Positions 22,434 through 35,652 of a DNA stretch of 64,000 nucleotides are shown piece by piece. Every line of letters begins with the position of its first letter. The first letter of the stretch is position 1. The stretch spans positions 31,707,402-31,771,401 of the forward strand of contig OX424567.1 of the NCBI GenBank assembly GCA_949152475.1, read 5' to 3'. This DNA is from Terebella lapidaria (taxonomy: Eukaryota; Annelida; Polychaeta; Terebellida; Terebellidae). The notes under the pieces are model-generated. The model was not told the DNA's origin, did not search any database, and saw nothing but the letters and a program-made list of their open reading frames with translations. The position numbers and the translations under genes are program-made.

Positions 22434-25111
22434 TACTTGGCGAAATCTTCGATTTTCGCCAAGTATGTTGGTCACTCGCGGATGTTTGTTTGTTTGTATG
22501 TTTGTTCGCGCTCTAGCGGCCACAGTTTTCACGCTAGCATCTCGAAACTTTTTTGAGGGATAGGTATTCGCCCAAGGACGGGACCGCACGTTTTTGGAAA
22601 TAATCGGTTTATTGATGACGTCACTAAAAATTCTTGAAAACTCGAAAAATCCCTATCTCTCATCATTGGCGAATTTTCAAAAATTCACACAGCAGTCAAA
22701 TTTGTAACCATATTTCTGAAATTTAGCACACTGTTATACGTTTATATTATCCATCAAACTGCGAAGTTTCACTTGAATCAATCGAACGTCAATGACGTCA
22801 CGACGTAAAACGTCAATTTTCAAAAATGGGCTATATATCGGAAACTATTCGTCGTACAGAGAAGCGGTTTGCACCACTGGAAAGCTCGTTGAATTCTGGT
22901 TTAAGAGGGTACTATCCGATACTTTGCCGCCCTGATAGATTTTCCGCTATGACGTCATAAACGTAAGGCCTGTCATTCAAAACTTTGGACTTTTCAGCAA
23001 ACATTCAAACATCCACAGGGCACTCAAATTTGAAGGTTTTGAATTGTAATTATGAGAACCTATTTGAAACATTAATATACAGCCACATACCAAGTTCCAA
23101 CGCGCTACGTTCAACGTCAATGACGTCATGACGTAAAACGTCAATTTTGAAAATGGAGCTATATCTCGGAAACTATTCGTCGTACAGAGAAGCGAATTGC
23201 ACCACTGGAAAGCTCGTTGAATTCTGGTTTAGGAGGGTACTGTACGATACTTTTCCGTCATGATAGATTTTCCGCTATGACGTCATAAACGTAAGGCCTG
23301 TCATACAAAATTTTCGACTTTTCAGCAAACATTCAAACATCCACAATGCACTCAAATTTGAACGTTTTGAACTGTAATTATGAGAACCTATGTGAAATAT
23401 TATTATACAGCCCTATACCAAGTTTCAACGCGCTACGCTCAACGTCAATGACGTCATGACGTAAAACGTCAATTTTGCAAATGGGGCTATATCTCGGAAA
23501 ATATTTGTCGTACAGAGAAGCGGATTGTACCACTGGAAAGCTCATTGAATTCTTGTTTAAAAGGATACTATCTGATACTTTGCCGCCCTGATAGATTTTC
23601 CGCTATGACGTCATAAACGTAAGGCCTGTCATACAAAATTTTCGACTTTTCAGCAAACATTCAAACATCCACAGTGCTCTCAAATTTGAAGGTTTTGAGC
23701 TGTAATTATGAGAACCTATGTGACACATTAATATACAGCAACACACCAAGTTTCAACGCGCTACGTTCAACGTCAATGACGTCATGACGTAAAACGTCAA
23801 TTTTAAAAATGGAGCTATATCTCGGAAACTATTTGTCGTACAGAGAAGTGGATTGCACCACTGGAAAGCTCGTTGAATTCTGGTTTAAGAGGGTACTATC
23901 CGATACTTTGCCGCCATGATAGATTTTCCGCTATGACGTCATAAACGTAAAGCCTGTCATACAAAGTTTTCGACTTTTCAGCAAACATTCAAACATCTAC
24001 AGTGTACTCAAAGTTCATGGTTTTGAACTGTAATTATGAGAACCTATGAGAAATTTTATTATACAGCCATATACCAAGTTTCAACGCGTTACGTTCAACG
24101 TTAATGACGTCATGACGTAAAACGTCAATTTTGAAAATGGGGCTATATCTCGGAAACTATCCGTCATACAGAGAAGCGGATTGTACCACTGGAAAGCTCA
24201 TTGAATTCTTGTTTAAGAGGATACTATCTGATACTTTGCCGCCCTGATAGATTTTCCGCTATGACGTCATAAACGTAAGGCCTGTCATACAAAATTTTCG
24301 ACTTTTCAGCAAACATTCAAACACCCACAGTGCACTCAAATTTGAAGGTTTTGAACTGTAATTATGAGAACCTATGTAAAATATTAATATACAGCCATAT
24401 GCCAAGTTTCAATGCGCTACGTTCAACGTGAATGACGTCATGACGTAAAACGTCAATTTTAAAAATGGGCTATATTTCTGAAAGTATTTGTCGCACAGAG
24501 AAGCGAATTGCACCACTGGAAAGCTCGTTGAATTCTGGTTTAGGAGGGCACTGTCCGATACTTTTCCGCCATGACAGATTTTCCGCTATGACGTCATAAA
24601 CGTAAGGCCTGTCATACAAGTTTTTCGACTTTTCAACAAACTTTCAAATATCCACAGGGCACTCAAATTTAAAGGTATTGAACTGTAATTATGAGAACCT
24701 GTGTGGAATACTGATATACAGCCATATACCAAGTTTCAACGTGCTACGTTCAACGTCAATGACGTCATGACGTAAAACGTCAATTTAAAAAAAGGGCTAT
24801 ATATCTGAAAGTATTTGTCGCACAGAGAAGCGGATGTGCACTCAAATTTGAAGTTATTAGACTGTAATTATGGGAACCTATGTCGTATATTAATACCCAT
24901 CCATGTACCGAGTTTAAACACGTTACATTCAACAACAATGACGTCATGACGTCAAACGTCCATTTTCGAAATAGGATTGTATCTGGGTAAGTATTAATCC
25001 TTAATGAAATGGATTACACCGTCGGAAACCTCATTCAATTATGCTTAAAGTAGGCCACGCATGTAGAAAAAGATTTCGACAAGTTTGGCCTTTAGGCCAA
25101 TGGTATCTCGT
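22434..25111 (+). mobile_element. 2.68-kb ACTTGGCG element, copy 3
   Basis: This copy has the same length and termini as copies 1 and 2, 4487 bp after copy 2 (3586 plus the 901-bp monomer). It has the same insertion point in its host monomer. It is a third product of array amplification. Confidence 0.82.
22788..24953 (+). repeat. 328-bp internal tandem repeat, copy 3
   Basis: This is the same 328-bp tandem as in the other two copies, displaced by 8073 bp from copy 1. Confidence 0.9.
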
Positions 25112-28100
25112 TTGTTTGTTTGTCTGTCTGTCTGTCTGTCTGTTTGCACGATACAGGCCACAGTTTTAGTGCGAGCATCACGAAATTTTTCTGATAGGTA
25201 GGTATTCACCCAGGAAGGACACCGAAAGTTTTTGAAGAAAATCGGTTTATTGATGACGTCATCAAAAATTCTTGAAAACTCGAAAAATCCCTATCTTTAA
25301 CATGGGGCGATTTTTCAAAAATTCATAACTCGTTTAATTTTTATTGAATTCTCTTGAAATTTTAGTCACATGTGTAGAATGACAACCTCTACAGACATTG
25401 CAAGTTTGATCCGGATCGGATCCGGATTCCGGATTCTACGGATACATTTCATTTTCTTCTGGATCCAATTTTAAAAAAATCATTGGATATTGAATTTTGA
25501 AGCTGTTTATGTAGAAAAATGCAGTGTTATTTCTAGTTTAAGGTGCACTTTTTATTTTCAAAATAACTTGAAAACTCGCTGAGATATTAAGACTTAAAGA
25601 GACCTGGGGTAAAACTGTTGGTCAGCCCGTTCACAATTCAATATGATGTGGAAACGATTACCCCCTGTGCACACGTACCGTCTCTAATATCAACACTCGG
25701 TAGCGTAGTAATACAATATACCTTGTATGCATCTGAATACTGGTCTAAAGCAACATTTCTGTGGTTTTCCAACTCAGTGATGCACAAGTGATGTAACAAA
25801 GCCTAAAACCCTTGTCTAAATACAATCTGTGGCAAGCGAGGGGATCTTTTATATCAGCACTATCGGGGGTGACGAAAACGCGTAGGGAGCACCATTCATC
25901 TAAAAACCAAAGATCCTGTACATGAAACGGATATACGCAGGGTCTCTTCTACTTGCGGAGCTTTATTAGTTGACGAATTGAAAATTCGACAACTATGTTG
26001 GTCAGTTCCGTTTGTTTGTTTGTTTGTTTGTCTGTCTGTCTGTCTGTCTGTTTGCACGATACAGGCCACAGTTTTAGTGCGAGCATCACGAAATTTTTCT
26101 GATAGGTAGGTATTCACCCAGGAAGGACACCGAAAGTTTTTGAAGAAAATCGGTTTATTGATGACGTCATCAAAAATTCTTGAAAACTCGAAAAATCCCT
26201 ATCTTTAACATGGGGCGATTTTTCAAAAATTCATAACTCGTTTAATTTTTATTGAATTCTCTTGAAATTTTAGTCACATGTGTAGAATGACAACCTCTAC
26301 AGACATTGCAAGTTTGATCCGGATCGGATCCGGATTCCGGATTCTACGGATACATTTCATTTTCTTCTGGATCCAATTTTAAAAAAATCATTGGATATTG
26401 AATTTTGAAGCTGTTTATGTAGAAAAATGCAGTGTTATTTCTAGTTTAAGGTGCACTTTTTATTTTCAAAATAACTTGAAAACTCGCTGAGATATTAAGA
26501 CTTAAAGAGACCTGGGGTAAAACTGTTGGTCAGCCCGTTCACAATTCAATATGATGTGGAAACGATTACCCCCTGTGCACACGTACCGTCTCTAATATCA
26601 ACACTCGGTAGCGTAGTAATACAATATACCTTGTATGCATCTGAATACTGGTCTAAAGCAACATTTCTGTGGTTTTCCAACTCAGTGATGCACAAGTGAT
26701 GTAACAAAGCCTAAAACCCTTGTCTAAATACAATCTGTGGCAAGCGAGGGGATCTTTTATATCAGCACTATCGGGGGTGACGAAAACGCGTAGGGAGCAC
26801 CATTCATCTAAAAACCAAAGATCCTGTACATGAAACGGATATACGCAGGGTCTCTTCTACTTGCGGAGCTTTATTAGTTGACGAATTGAAAATTCGACAA
26901 CTATGTTGGTCAGTTCCGTTTGTTTGTTTGTTTGTTTGTCTGTCTGTCTGTCTGTCTGTTTGCACGATACAGGCCACAGTTTTAGTGCGAGCATCACGAA
27001 ATTTTTCTGATAGGTAGGTATTCACCCAGGAAGGACACCGAAAGTTTTTGAAGAAAATCGGTTTATTGATGACGTCATCAAAAATTCTTGAAAACTCGAA
27101 AAATCCCTATCTTTAACATGGGGCGATTTTTCAAAAATTCATAACTCGTTTAATTTTTATTGAATTCTCTTGAAATTTTAGTCACATGTGTAGAATGACA
27201 ACCTCTACAGACATTGCAAGTTTGATCCGGATCGGATCCGGATTCCGGATTCTACGGATACATTTCATTTTCTTCTGGATCCAATTTTAAAAAAATCATT
27301 GGATATTGAATTTTGAAGCTGTTTATGTAGAAAAATGCAGTGTTATTTCTAGTTTAAGGTGCACTTTTTATTTTCAAAATAACTTGAAAACTCGCTGAGA
27401 TATTAAGACTTAAAGAGACCTGGGGTAAAACTGTTGGTCAGCCCGTTCACAATTCAATATGATGTGGAAACGATTACCCCCTGTGCACACGTACCGTCTC
27501 TAATATCAACACTCGGTAGCGTAGTAATACAATATACCTTGTATGCATCTGAATACTGGTCTAAAGCAACATTTCTGTGGTTTTCCAACTCAGTGATGCA
27601 CAAGTGATGTAACAAAGCCTAAAACCCTTGTCTAAATACAATCTGTGGCAAGCGAGGGGATCTTTTATATCAGCACTATCGGGGGTGACGAAAACGCGTA
27701 GGGAGCACCATTCATCTAAAAACCAAAGATCCTGTACATGAAACGGATATACGCAGGGTCTCTTCTACTTGCGGAGCTTTATTAGTTGACGAATTGAAAA
27801 TTCGACAACTATGTTGGTCAGTTCCGTTTGTTTGTTTGTTTGTTTGTTTGTCTGTCTGTCTGTCTGTCTGTTTGCACGATACAGGCCACAGTTTTAGTGC
27901 GAGCATCACGAAATTTTTCTGATAGGTAGGTATTCACCCAGGAAGGACACCGAAAGTTTTTGAAGAAAATCGGTTTATTGATGACGTCATCAAAAATTCT
28001 TGAAAACTCGAAAAATCCCTATCTTTAACATGGGGCGATTTTTCAAAAATTCATAACTCGTTTAATTTTTATTGAATTCTCTTGAAATTTTAGTCACATG

Positions 28101-31100
28101 TGTAGAATGACAACCTCTACAGACATTGCAAGTTTGATCCGGATCGGATCCGGATTCCGGATTCTACGGATACATTTCATTTTCTTCTGGATCCAATTTT
28201 AAAAAAATCATTGGATATTGAATTTTGAAGCTGTTTATGTAGAAAAATGCAGTGTTATTTCTAGTTTAAGGTGCACTTTTTATTTTCAAAATAACTTGAA
28301 AACTCGCTGAGATATTAAGACTTAAAGAGACCTGGGGTAAAACTGTTGGTCAGCCCGTTCACAATTCAATATGATGTGGAAACGATTACCCCCTGTGCAC
28401 ACGTACCGTCTCTAATATCAACACTCGGTAGCGTAGTAATACAATATACCTTGTATGCATCTGAATACTGGTCTAAAGCAACATTTCTGTGGTTTTCCAA
28501 CTCAGTGATGCACAAGTGATGTAACAAAGCCTAAAACCCTTGTCTAAATACAATCTGTGGCAAGCGAGGGGATCTTTTATATCAGCACTATCGGGGGTGA
28601 CGAAAACGCGTAGGGAGCACCATTCATCTAAAAACCAAAGATCCTGTACATGAAACGGATATACGCAGGGTCTCTTCTACTTGCGGAGCTTTATTAGTTG
28701 ACGAATTGAAAATTCGACAACTATGTTGGTCAGTTCCGTTTGTTTGTTTGTTTGTTTGTCTGTCTGTCTGTCTGTCTGTTTGCACGATACAGGCCACAGT
28801 TTTAGTGCGAGCATCACGAAATTTTTCTGATAGGTAGGTATTCACCCAGGAAGGACACCGAAAGTTTTTGAAGAAAATCGGTTTATTGATGACGTCATCA
28901 AAAATTCTTGAAAACTCGAAAAATCCCTATCTTTAACATGGGGCGATTTTTCAAAAATTCATAACTCGTTTAATTTTTATTGAATTCTCTTGAAATTTTA
29001 GTCACATGTGTAGAATGACAACCTCTACAGACATTGCAAGTTTGATCCGGATCGGATCCGGATTCCGGATTCTACGGATACATTTCATTTTCTTCTGGAT
29101 CCAATTTTAAAAAAATCATTGGATATTGAATTTTGAAGCTGTTTATGTAGAAAAATGCAGTGTTATTTCTAGTTTAAGGTGCACTTTTTATTTTCAAAAT
29201 AACTTGAAAACTCGCTGAGATATTAAGACTTAAAGAGACCTGGGGTAAAACTGTTGGTCAGCCCGTTCACAATTCAATATGATGTGGAAACGATTACCCC
29301 CTGTGCACACGTACCGTCTCTAATATCAACACTCGGTAGCGTAGTAATACAATATACCTTGTATGCATCTGAATACTGGTCTAAAGCAACATTTCTGTGG
29401 TTTTCCAACTCAGTGATGCACAAGTGATGTAACAAAGCCTAAAACCCTTGTCTAAATACAATCTGTGGCAAGCGAGGGGATCTTTTATATCAGCACTATC
29501 GGGGGTGACGAAAACGCGTAGGGAGCACCATTCATCTAAAAACCAAAGATCCTGTACATGAAACGGATATACGCAGGGTCTCTTCTACTTGCGGAGCTTT
29601 ATTAGTTGACGAATTGAAAATTCGACAACTATGTTGGTCAGTTCCGTTTGTTTGTTTGTTTGTTTGTCTGTCTGTCTGTCTGTCTGTTTGCACGATACAG
29701 GCCACAGTTTTAGTGCGAGCATCACGAAATTTTTCTGATAGGTAGGTATTCACCCAGGAAGGACACCGAAAGTTTTTGAAGAAAATCGGTTTATTGATGA
29801 CGTCATCAAAAATTCTTGAAAACTCGAAAAATCCCTATCTTTAACATGGGGCGATTTTTCAAAAATTCATAACTCGTTTAATTTTTATTGAATTCTCTTG
29901 AAATTTTAGTCACATGTGTAGAATGACAACCTCTACAGACATTGCAAGTTTGATCCGGATCGGATCCGGATTCCGGATTCTACGGATACATTTCATTTTC
30001 TTCTGGATCCAATTTTAAAAAAATCATTGGATATTGAATTTTGAAGCTGTTTATGTAGAAAAATGCAGTGTTATTTCTAGTTTAAGGTGCACTTTTTATT
30101 TTCAAAATAACTTGAAAACTCGCTGAGATATTAAGACTTAAAGAGACCTGGGGTAAAACTGTTGGTCAGCCCGTTCACAATTCAATATGATGTGGAAACG
30201 ATTACCCCCTGTGCACACGTACCGTCTCTAATATCAACACTCGGTAGCGTAGTAATACAATATACCTTGTATGCATCTGAATACTGGTCTAAAGCAACAT
30301 TTCTGTGGTTTTCCAACTCAGTGATGCACAAGTGATGTAACAAAGCCTAAAACCCTTGTCTAAATACAATCTGTGGCAAGCGAGGGGATCTTTTATATCA
30401 GCACTATCGGGGGTGACGAAAACGCGTAGGGAGCACCATTCATCTAAAACCCAAAGATCCTGTACATGAAACGGATATACGCAGGGTCTCTTCTACTTGC
30501 GGAGCTTTATTAGTTGACGAATTGAAAATTCGACAACTATGTTGGTCAGTTCCGTTTGTTTGTTTGTTTGTTTGTTTGTTTGTCTGTCTGTCTGTCTGTC
30601 TGTTTGCACGATACAGGCCACAGTTTTAGTGCGAGCATCACGAAATTTTTCTGATAGGTAGGTATTCACCCAGGAAGGACACCGAAAGTTTTTGAAGAAA
30701 ATCGGTTTATTGATGACGTCATCAAAAATTCTTGAAAACTCGAAAAATCCCTATCTTTAACATGGGGCGATTTTTCAAAAATTCATAACTCGTTTAATTT
30801 TTATTGAATTCTCTTGAAATTTTAGTCACATGTGTAGAATGACAACCTCTACAGACATTGCAAGTTTGATCCGGATCGGATCCGGATTCCGGATTCTACG
30901 GATACATTTCATTTTCTTCTGGATCCAATTTTAAAAAAATCATTGGATATTGAATTTTGAAGCTGTTTATGTAGAAAAATGCAGTGTTATTTCTAGTTTA
31001 AGGTGCACTTTTTATTTTCAAAATAACTTGAAAACTCGCTGAGATATTAAGACTTAAAGAGACCTGGGGTAAAACTGTTGGTCAGCCCGTTCACAATTCA

Positions 31101-33291
31101 ATATGATGTGGAAACGATTACCCCCTGTGCACACGTACCGTCTCTAATATCAACACTCGGTAGCGTAGTAATACAATATACCTTGTATGCATCTGAATAC
31201 TGGTCTAAAGCAACATTTCTGTGGTTTTCCAACTCAGTGATGCACAAGTGATGTAACAAAGCCTAAAACCCTTGTCTAAATACAATCTGTGGCAAGCGAG
31301 GGGATCTTTTATATCAGCACTATCGGGGGTGACGAAAACGCGTAGGGAGCACCATTCATCTAAAAACCAAAGATCCTGTACATGAAACGGATATACGCAG
31401 GGTCTCTTCTACTTGCGGAGCTTTATTAGTTGACGAATTGAAAATTCGACAACTATGTTGGTCAGTTCCGTTTGTTTGTTTGTTTGTTTGTCTGTCTGTC
31501 TGTCTGTCTGTTTGCACGATACAGGCCACAGTTTTAGTGCGAGCATCACGAAATTTTTCTGATAGGTAGGTATTCACCCAGGAAGGACACCGAAAGTTTT
31601 TGAAGAAAATCGGTTTATTGATGACGTCATCAAAAATTCTTGAAAACTCGAAAAATCCCTATCTTTAACATGGGGCGATTTTTCAAAAATTCATAACTCG
31701 TTTAATTTTTATTGAATTCTCTTGAAATTTTAGTCACATGTGTAGAATGACAACCTCTACAGACATTGCAAGTTTGATCCGGATCGGATCCGGATTCCGG
31801 ATTCTACGGATACATTTCATTTTCTTCTGGATCCAATTTTAAAAAAATCATTGGATATTGAATTTTGAAGCTGTTTATGTAGAAAAATGCAGTGTTATTT
31901 CTAGTTTAAGGTGCACTTTTTATTTTCAAAATAACTTGAAAACTCGCTGAGATATTAAGACTTAAAGAGACCTGGGGTAAAACTGTTGGTCAGCCCGTTC
32001 ACAATTCAATATGATGTGGAAACGATTACCCCCTGTGCACACGTACCGTCTCTAATATCAACACTCGGTAGCGTAGTAATACAATATACCTTGTATGCAT
32101 CTGAATACTGGTCTAAAGCAACATTTCTGTGGTTTTCCAACTCAGTGATGCACAAGTGATGTAACAAAGCCTAAAACCCTTGTCTAAATACAATCTGTGG
32201 CAAGCGAGGGGATCTTTTATATCAGCACTATCGGGGGTGACGAAAACGCGTAGGGAGCACCATTCATCTAAAAACCAAAGATCCTGTACATGAAACGGAT
32301 ATACGCAGGGTCTCTTCTACTTGCGGAGCTTTATTAGTTGACGAATTGAAAATTCGACAACTATGTTGGTCAGTTCCGTTTGTTTGTTTGTTTGTTTGTC
32401 TGTCTGTCTGTCTGTCTGTTTGCACGATACAGGCCACAGTTTTAGTGCGAGCATCACGAAATTTTTCTGATAGGTAGGTATTCACCCAGGAAGGACACCG
32501 AAAGTTTTTGAAGAAAATCGGTTTATTGATGACGTCATCAAAAATTCTTGAAAACTCGAAAAATCCCTATCTTTAACATGGGGCGATTTTTCAAAAATTC
32601 ATAACTCGTTTAATTTTTATTGAATTCTCTTGAAATTTTAGTCACATGTGTAGAATGACAACCTCTACAGACATTGCAAGTTTGATCCGGATCGGATCCG
32701 GATTCCGGATTCTACGGATACATTTCATTTTCTTCTGGATCCAATTTTAAAAAAATCATTGGATATTGAATTTTGAAGCTGTTTATGTAGAAAAATGCAG
32801 TGTTATTTCTAGTTTAAGGTGCACTTTTTATTTTCAAAATAACTTGAAAACTCGCTGAGATATTAAGACTTAAAGAGACCTGGGGTAAAACTGTTGGTCA
32901 GCCCGTTCACAATTCAATATGATGTGGAAACGATTACCCCCTGTGCACACGTACCGTCTCTAATATCAACACTCGGTAGCGTAGTAATACAATATACCTT
33001 GTATGCATCTGAATACTGGTCTAAAGCAACATTTCTGTGGTTTTCCAACTCAGTGATGCACAAGTGATGTAACAAAGCCTAAAACCCTTGTCTAAATACA
33101 ATCTGTGGCAAGCGAGGGGATCTTTTATATCAGCACTATCGGGGGTGACGAAAACGCGTAGGGAGCACCATTCATCTAAAAACCAAAGATCCTGTACATG
33201 AAACGGATATACGCAGGGTCTCTTCTACTTGCGGAGCTTTATTAGTTGACGAATTGAAAATTCGACAACTATGTTGGTCAGTTCCGTTTGT
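25112..33291 (+). repeat. Satellite block 5
   Basis: Complete monomers start at 25968, 26876, 27784, 28696, 29604, 30512, 31428 and 32336. Microsatellite length varies here: the monomers starting at 27784 and 30512 are 912 and 916 bp. One private substitution is seen at 30450. It has no gene. Confidence 0.95.
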
Positions 33292-35652
33292 TAGTTGACG
33301 AATTAAAAATTCGTCAACTATGTTGGTCAGTTCGGTTTGTCTGTTTGTTTGTTTGTTTGTCTGTTTGTTTGTTTGTCTGTTTGCATGTTACAGGCCACAG
33401 TTTTGGCCGGATCATCACCAAATCGTACGGATACAATGCCTAGGTATATACCTGGAAACCGGTGAATTTTGGTGACCCTAGGTCAAAGGTCAAGGTCAAG
33501 GTCACACAAAACGTTGAAAACACATAAGTGGTCATAACTCCGGTTCTAATCGTTCTAGAGACTTCTGACCAAGTGCATATTGTAGATACACTCGAGTTCT
33601 ATCGCCTGTGACCTTGACCTTGACATTTGACTTTGACCTTGAGAAGTTCGCCCCAGGTCGAAGTCAAGGTCAAGTACGAAGGTCAGCGCAGCATATTGAG
33701 TAGTATATCGTTGGAAAGGTCTTGACCCCCTGATCGCAGTGATACCCTATTTTCGGCGCTGCGACGTACACTGACGTCACAATGACGTCATAAACGTCAA
33801 ATTCCCGAAATTTCAAAAGGCCATCACATCGTCAATACTATATGGAATCTCTTGAAACTTGATATGCATACTGACAGCAATGACCTCTACGAATTTAAGT
33901 GCAAAGGTCAAAGGTCAAGGTCAAGGTCATCGAAATCCCAGAAAAACACGTTTCCGGTAATAAAATCCGTTTGAATTGTCGTAGGTTCATGAAAATAGAA
34001 CCATATCGTTCAGAAGAGGTATAGCAATCGAACCTATATGTCAATTTCATGATTGACCTTGAACTTGGTCAGGAAAATAAGGTCATATGAGGAGAACTTC
34101 AAGGTCAAATTTTAAAACTAACTGAAACCTATCAAGTAGTATATCAAATGAAAGGTCTTGATTCCCTGGTACATACCTTTTCATCAGTTTTGAGCTGTGA
34201 CGTTTATTGACGTCACAGTGACGTCATAAACGTTAATTTTTAAAAATTTCAAACGGTCATAGTGTCCACAAATTTGGTTTGATTCTGATGAAATTTTACA
34301 GATACAATATATATATTCATGCACAGACAATGCACAATTTTTGTGACTCAAGGTCCAAAGTCAAGGTCAAGGTCACGCAAAATGTTAAAAACACATAAGT
34401 GGCCATAACTCCGGTTCTATTCGTGCTAGAGACTTCAAACCAAGTTCATATTGTAGATAAACTCGAGTTCTATCTCCTGTGACCTTGACCTCGGCATTTG
34501 AGCTTGACCTTGAGAGTTTGCCATGAGGTGAATGTCAAGGTCAAGTACGAAGGTCAGCGAATCATATCGAGTAGTATATCGTTGGAAAGGTCTTGGGCCC
34601 CTGATTGCAGTGATACCTTATTTTCGGCGCTGCGACGTACACTCACGTCACAATGACGTCATAAACGTCAAATTACCGAAATTTCAAAAGGCCATAACAG
34701 CGTCAATACTGTATGGAATATCTTGAAACTTGACATGCATATTAATAGCATTGACCTCTACGAATTGAAATACAAAGGTCAAAGGTCAAGGTCAAGGTCA
34801 TCGAAATCCTAGAAAAACACCTTTTCGGTTATAACATCTGCTTGAATCATTGTAGTCTCATAAAATTTGAACCATATCATTCAGAAGAGGCATGGTAACC
34901 ATATGTACATGTCAATTTTATAATTGACCTTGAACTTGGTCGCAAAAATGAGGACACATTCAAAACTTCAAGGTCAAATTTTCAAACTAACTGAAACATA
35001 TCACAGTTTAGGTCGGATCATCACCAAACTTTATGGGAACACTTTTTAGGCTCAAAGCCAGGCACCCATTGATTTTAGTCAAATTCGCCTGAAAAATGTT
35101 GCCATGGCAACGGAAAAACTGCTTTGCATTCTATTGTTATCATCAAAATCTAGTTTGTTCTTCGTATATTACCGCTCTACAAGCCACAGTTTTGGACGTA
35201 TCATGACCAAATTGTACGTATAAAATGCTTATGTATATACTTGCAAATGGGTGAAATTTGGGGACCCTAGGTCAAAGGTCAAGGTCAAGGTCACATAAAG
35301 TGTCGAAAACACATAAATGGCCATAACTTCGGTTCTAATCGCCCTAGAGACTTCAAACCAAGTTCATATTGTAGATTAACTCGAGTTCTATCTTCTGTGA
35401 CCTTGACCTTGACATTTGACCTTCGACCTCATTTTCAAGGTCAGAGCACAATGTGGCTAATATATCGCTTTTTATCGACTTCACAGCTTTGGACATACAT
35501 GTATAGGAAATGATATATGTTATATCTTCTCATGATTTGAAAATTGAGGTCAGAGCACAAAATGGCTAATATCTCACTAAAACATATATCTAAAACATAT
35601 ATTGTCCGGTAACCTTCCTAATTCGTCAACTGCCGGGCCTATGGCCCCTCGT
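33292..35652 (+). mobile_element. AGGTCA-rich Helentron-like element, copy B
   Basis: This is a single 2.36-kb element of the AGTTGACG family with a perfect 5' dyad (33293-33319), the internal ~870-920-bp tandem core, the 3' arm, a hairpin (35635-35647) and CTCG. It is related to 9065-11384 by many scattered changes and some indels, for example extra bases near 35110. It sits after the first TTTG of its host run, while copy A sits after the third. It is therefore a separate insertion event. Removing it from T to T restores (TTTG)5. It is the cleanest full-length representative of the family here. Confidence 0.82.
33480..33504 (+). promoter_or_regulatory. Cluster of AGGTCA nuclear-receptor half-sites
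   Basis: This is the same 25-bp four-hexamer cluster as at 9245-9269. It is conserved between two independently inserted element copies. Regulatory activity is inferred from motif only. Confidence 0.4.
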
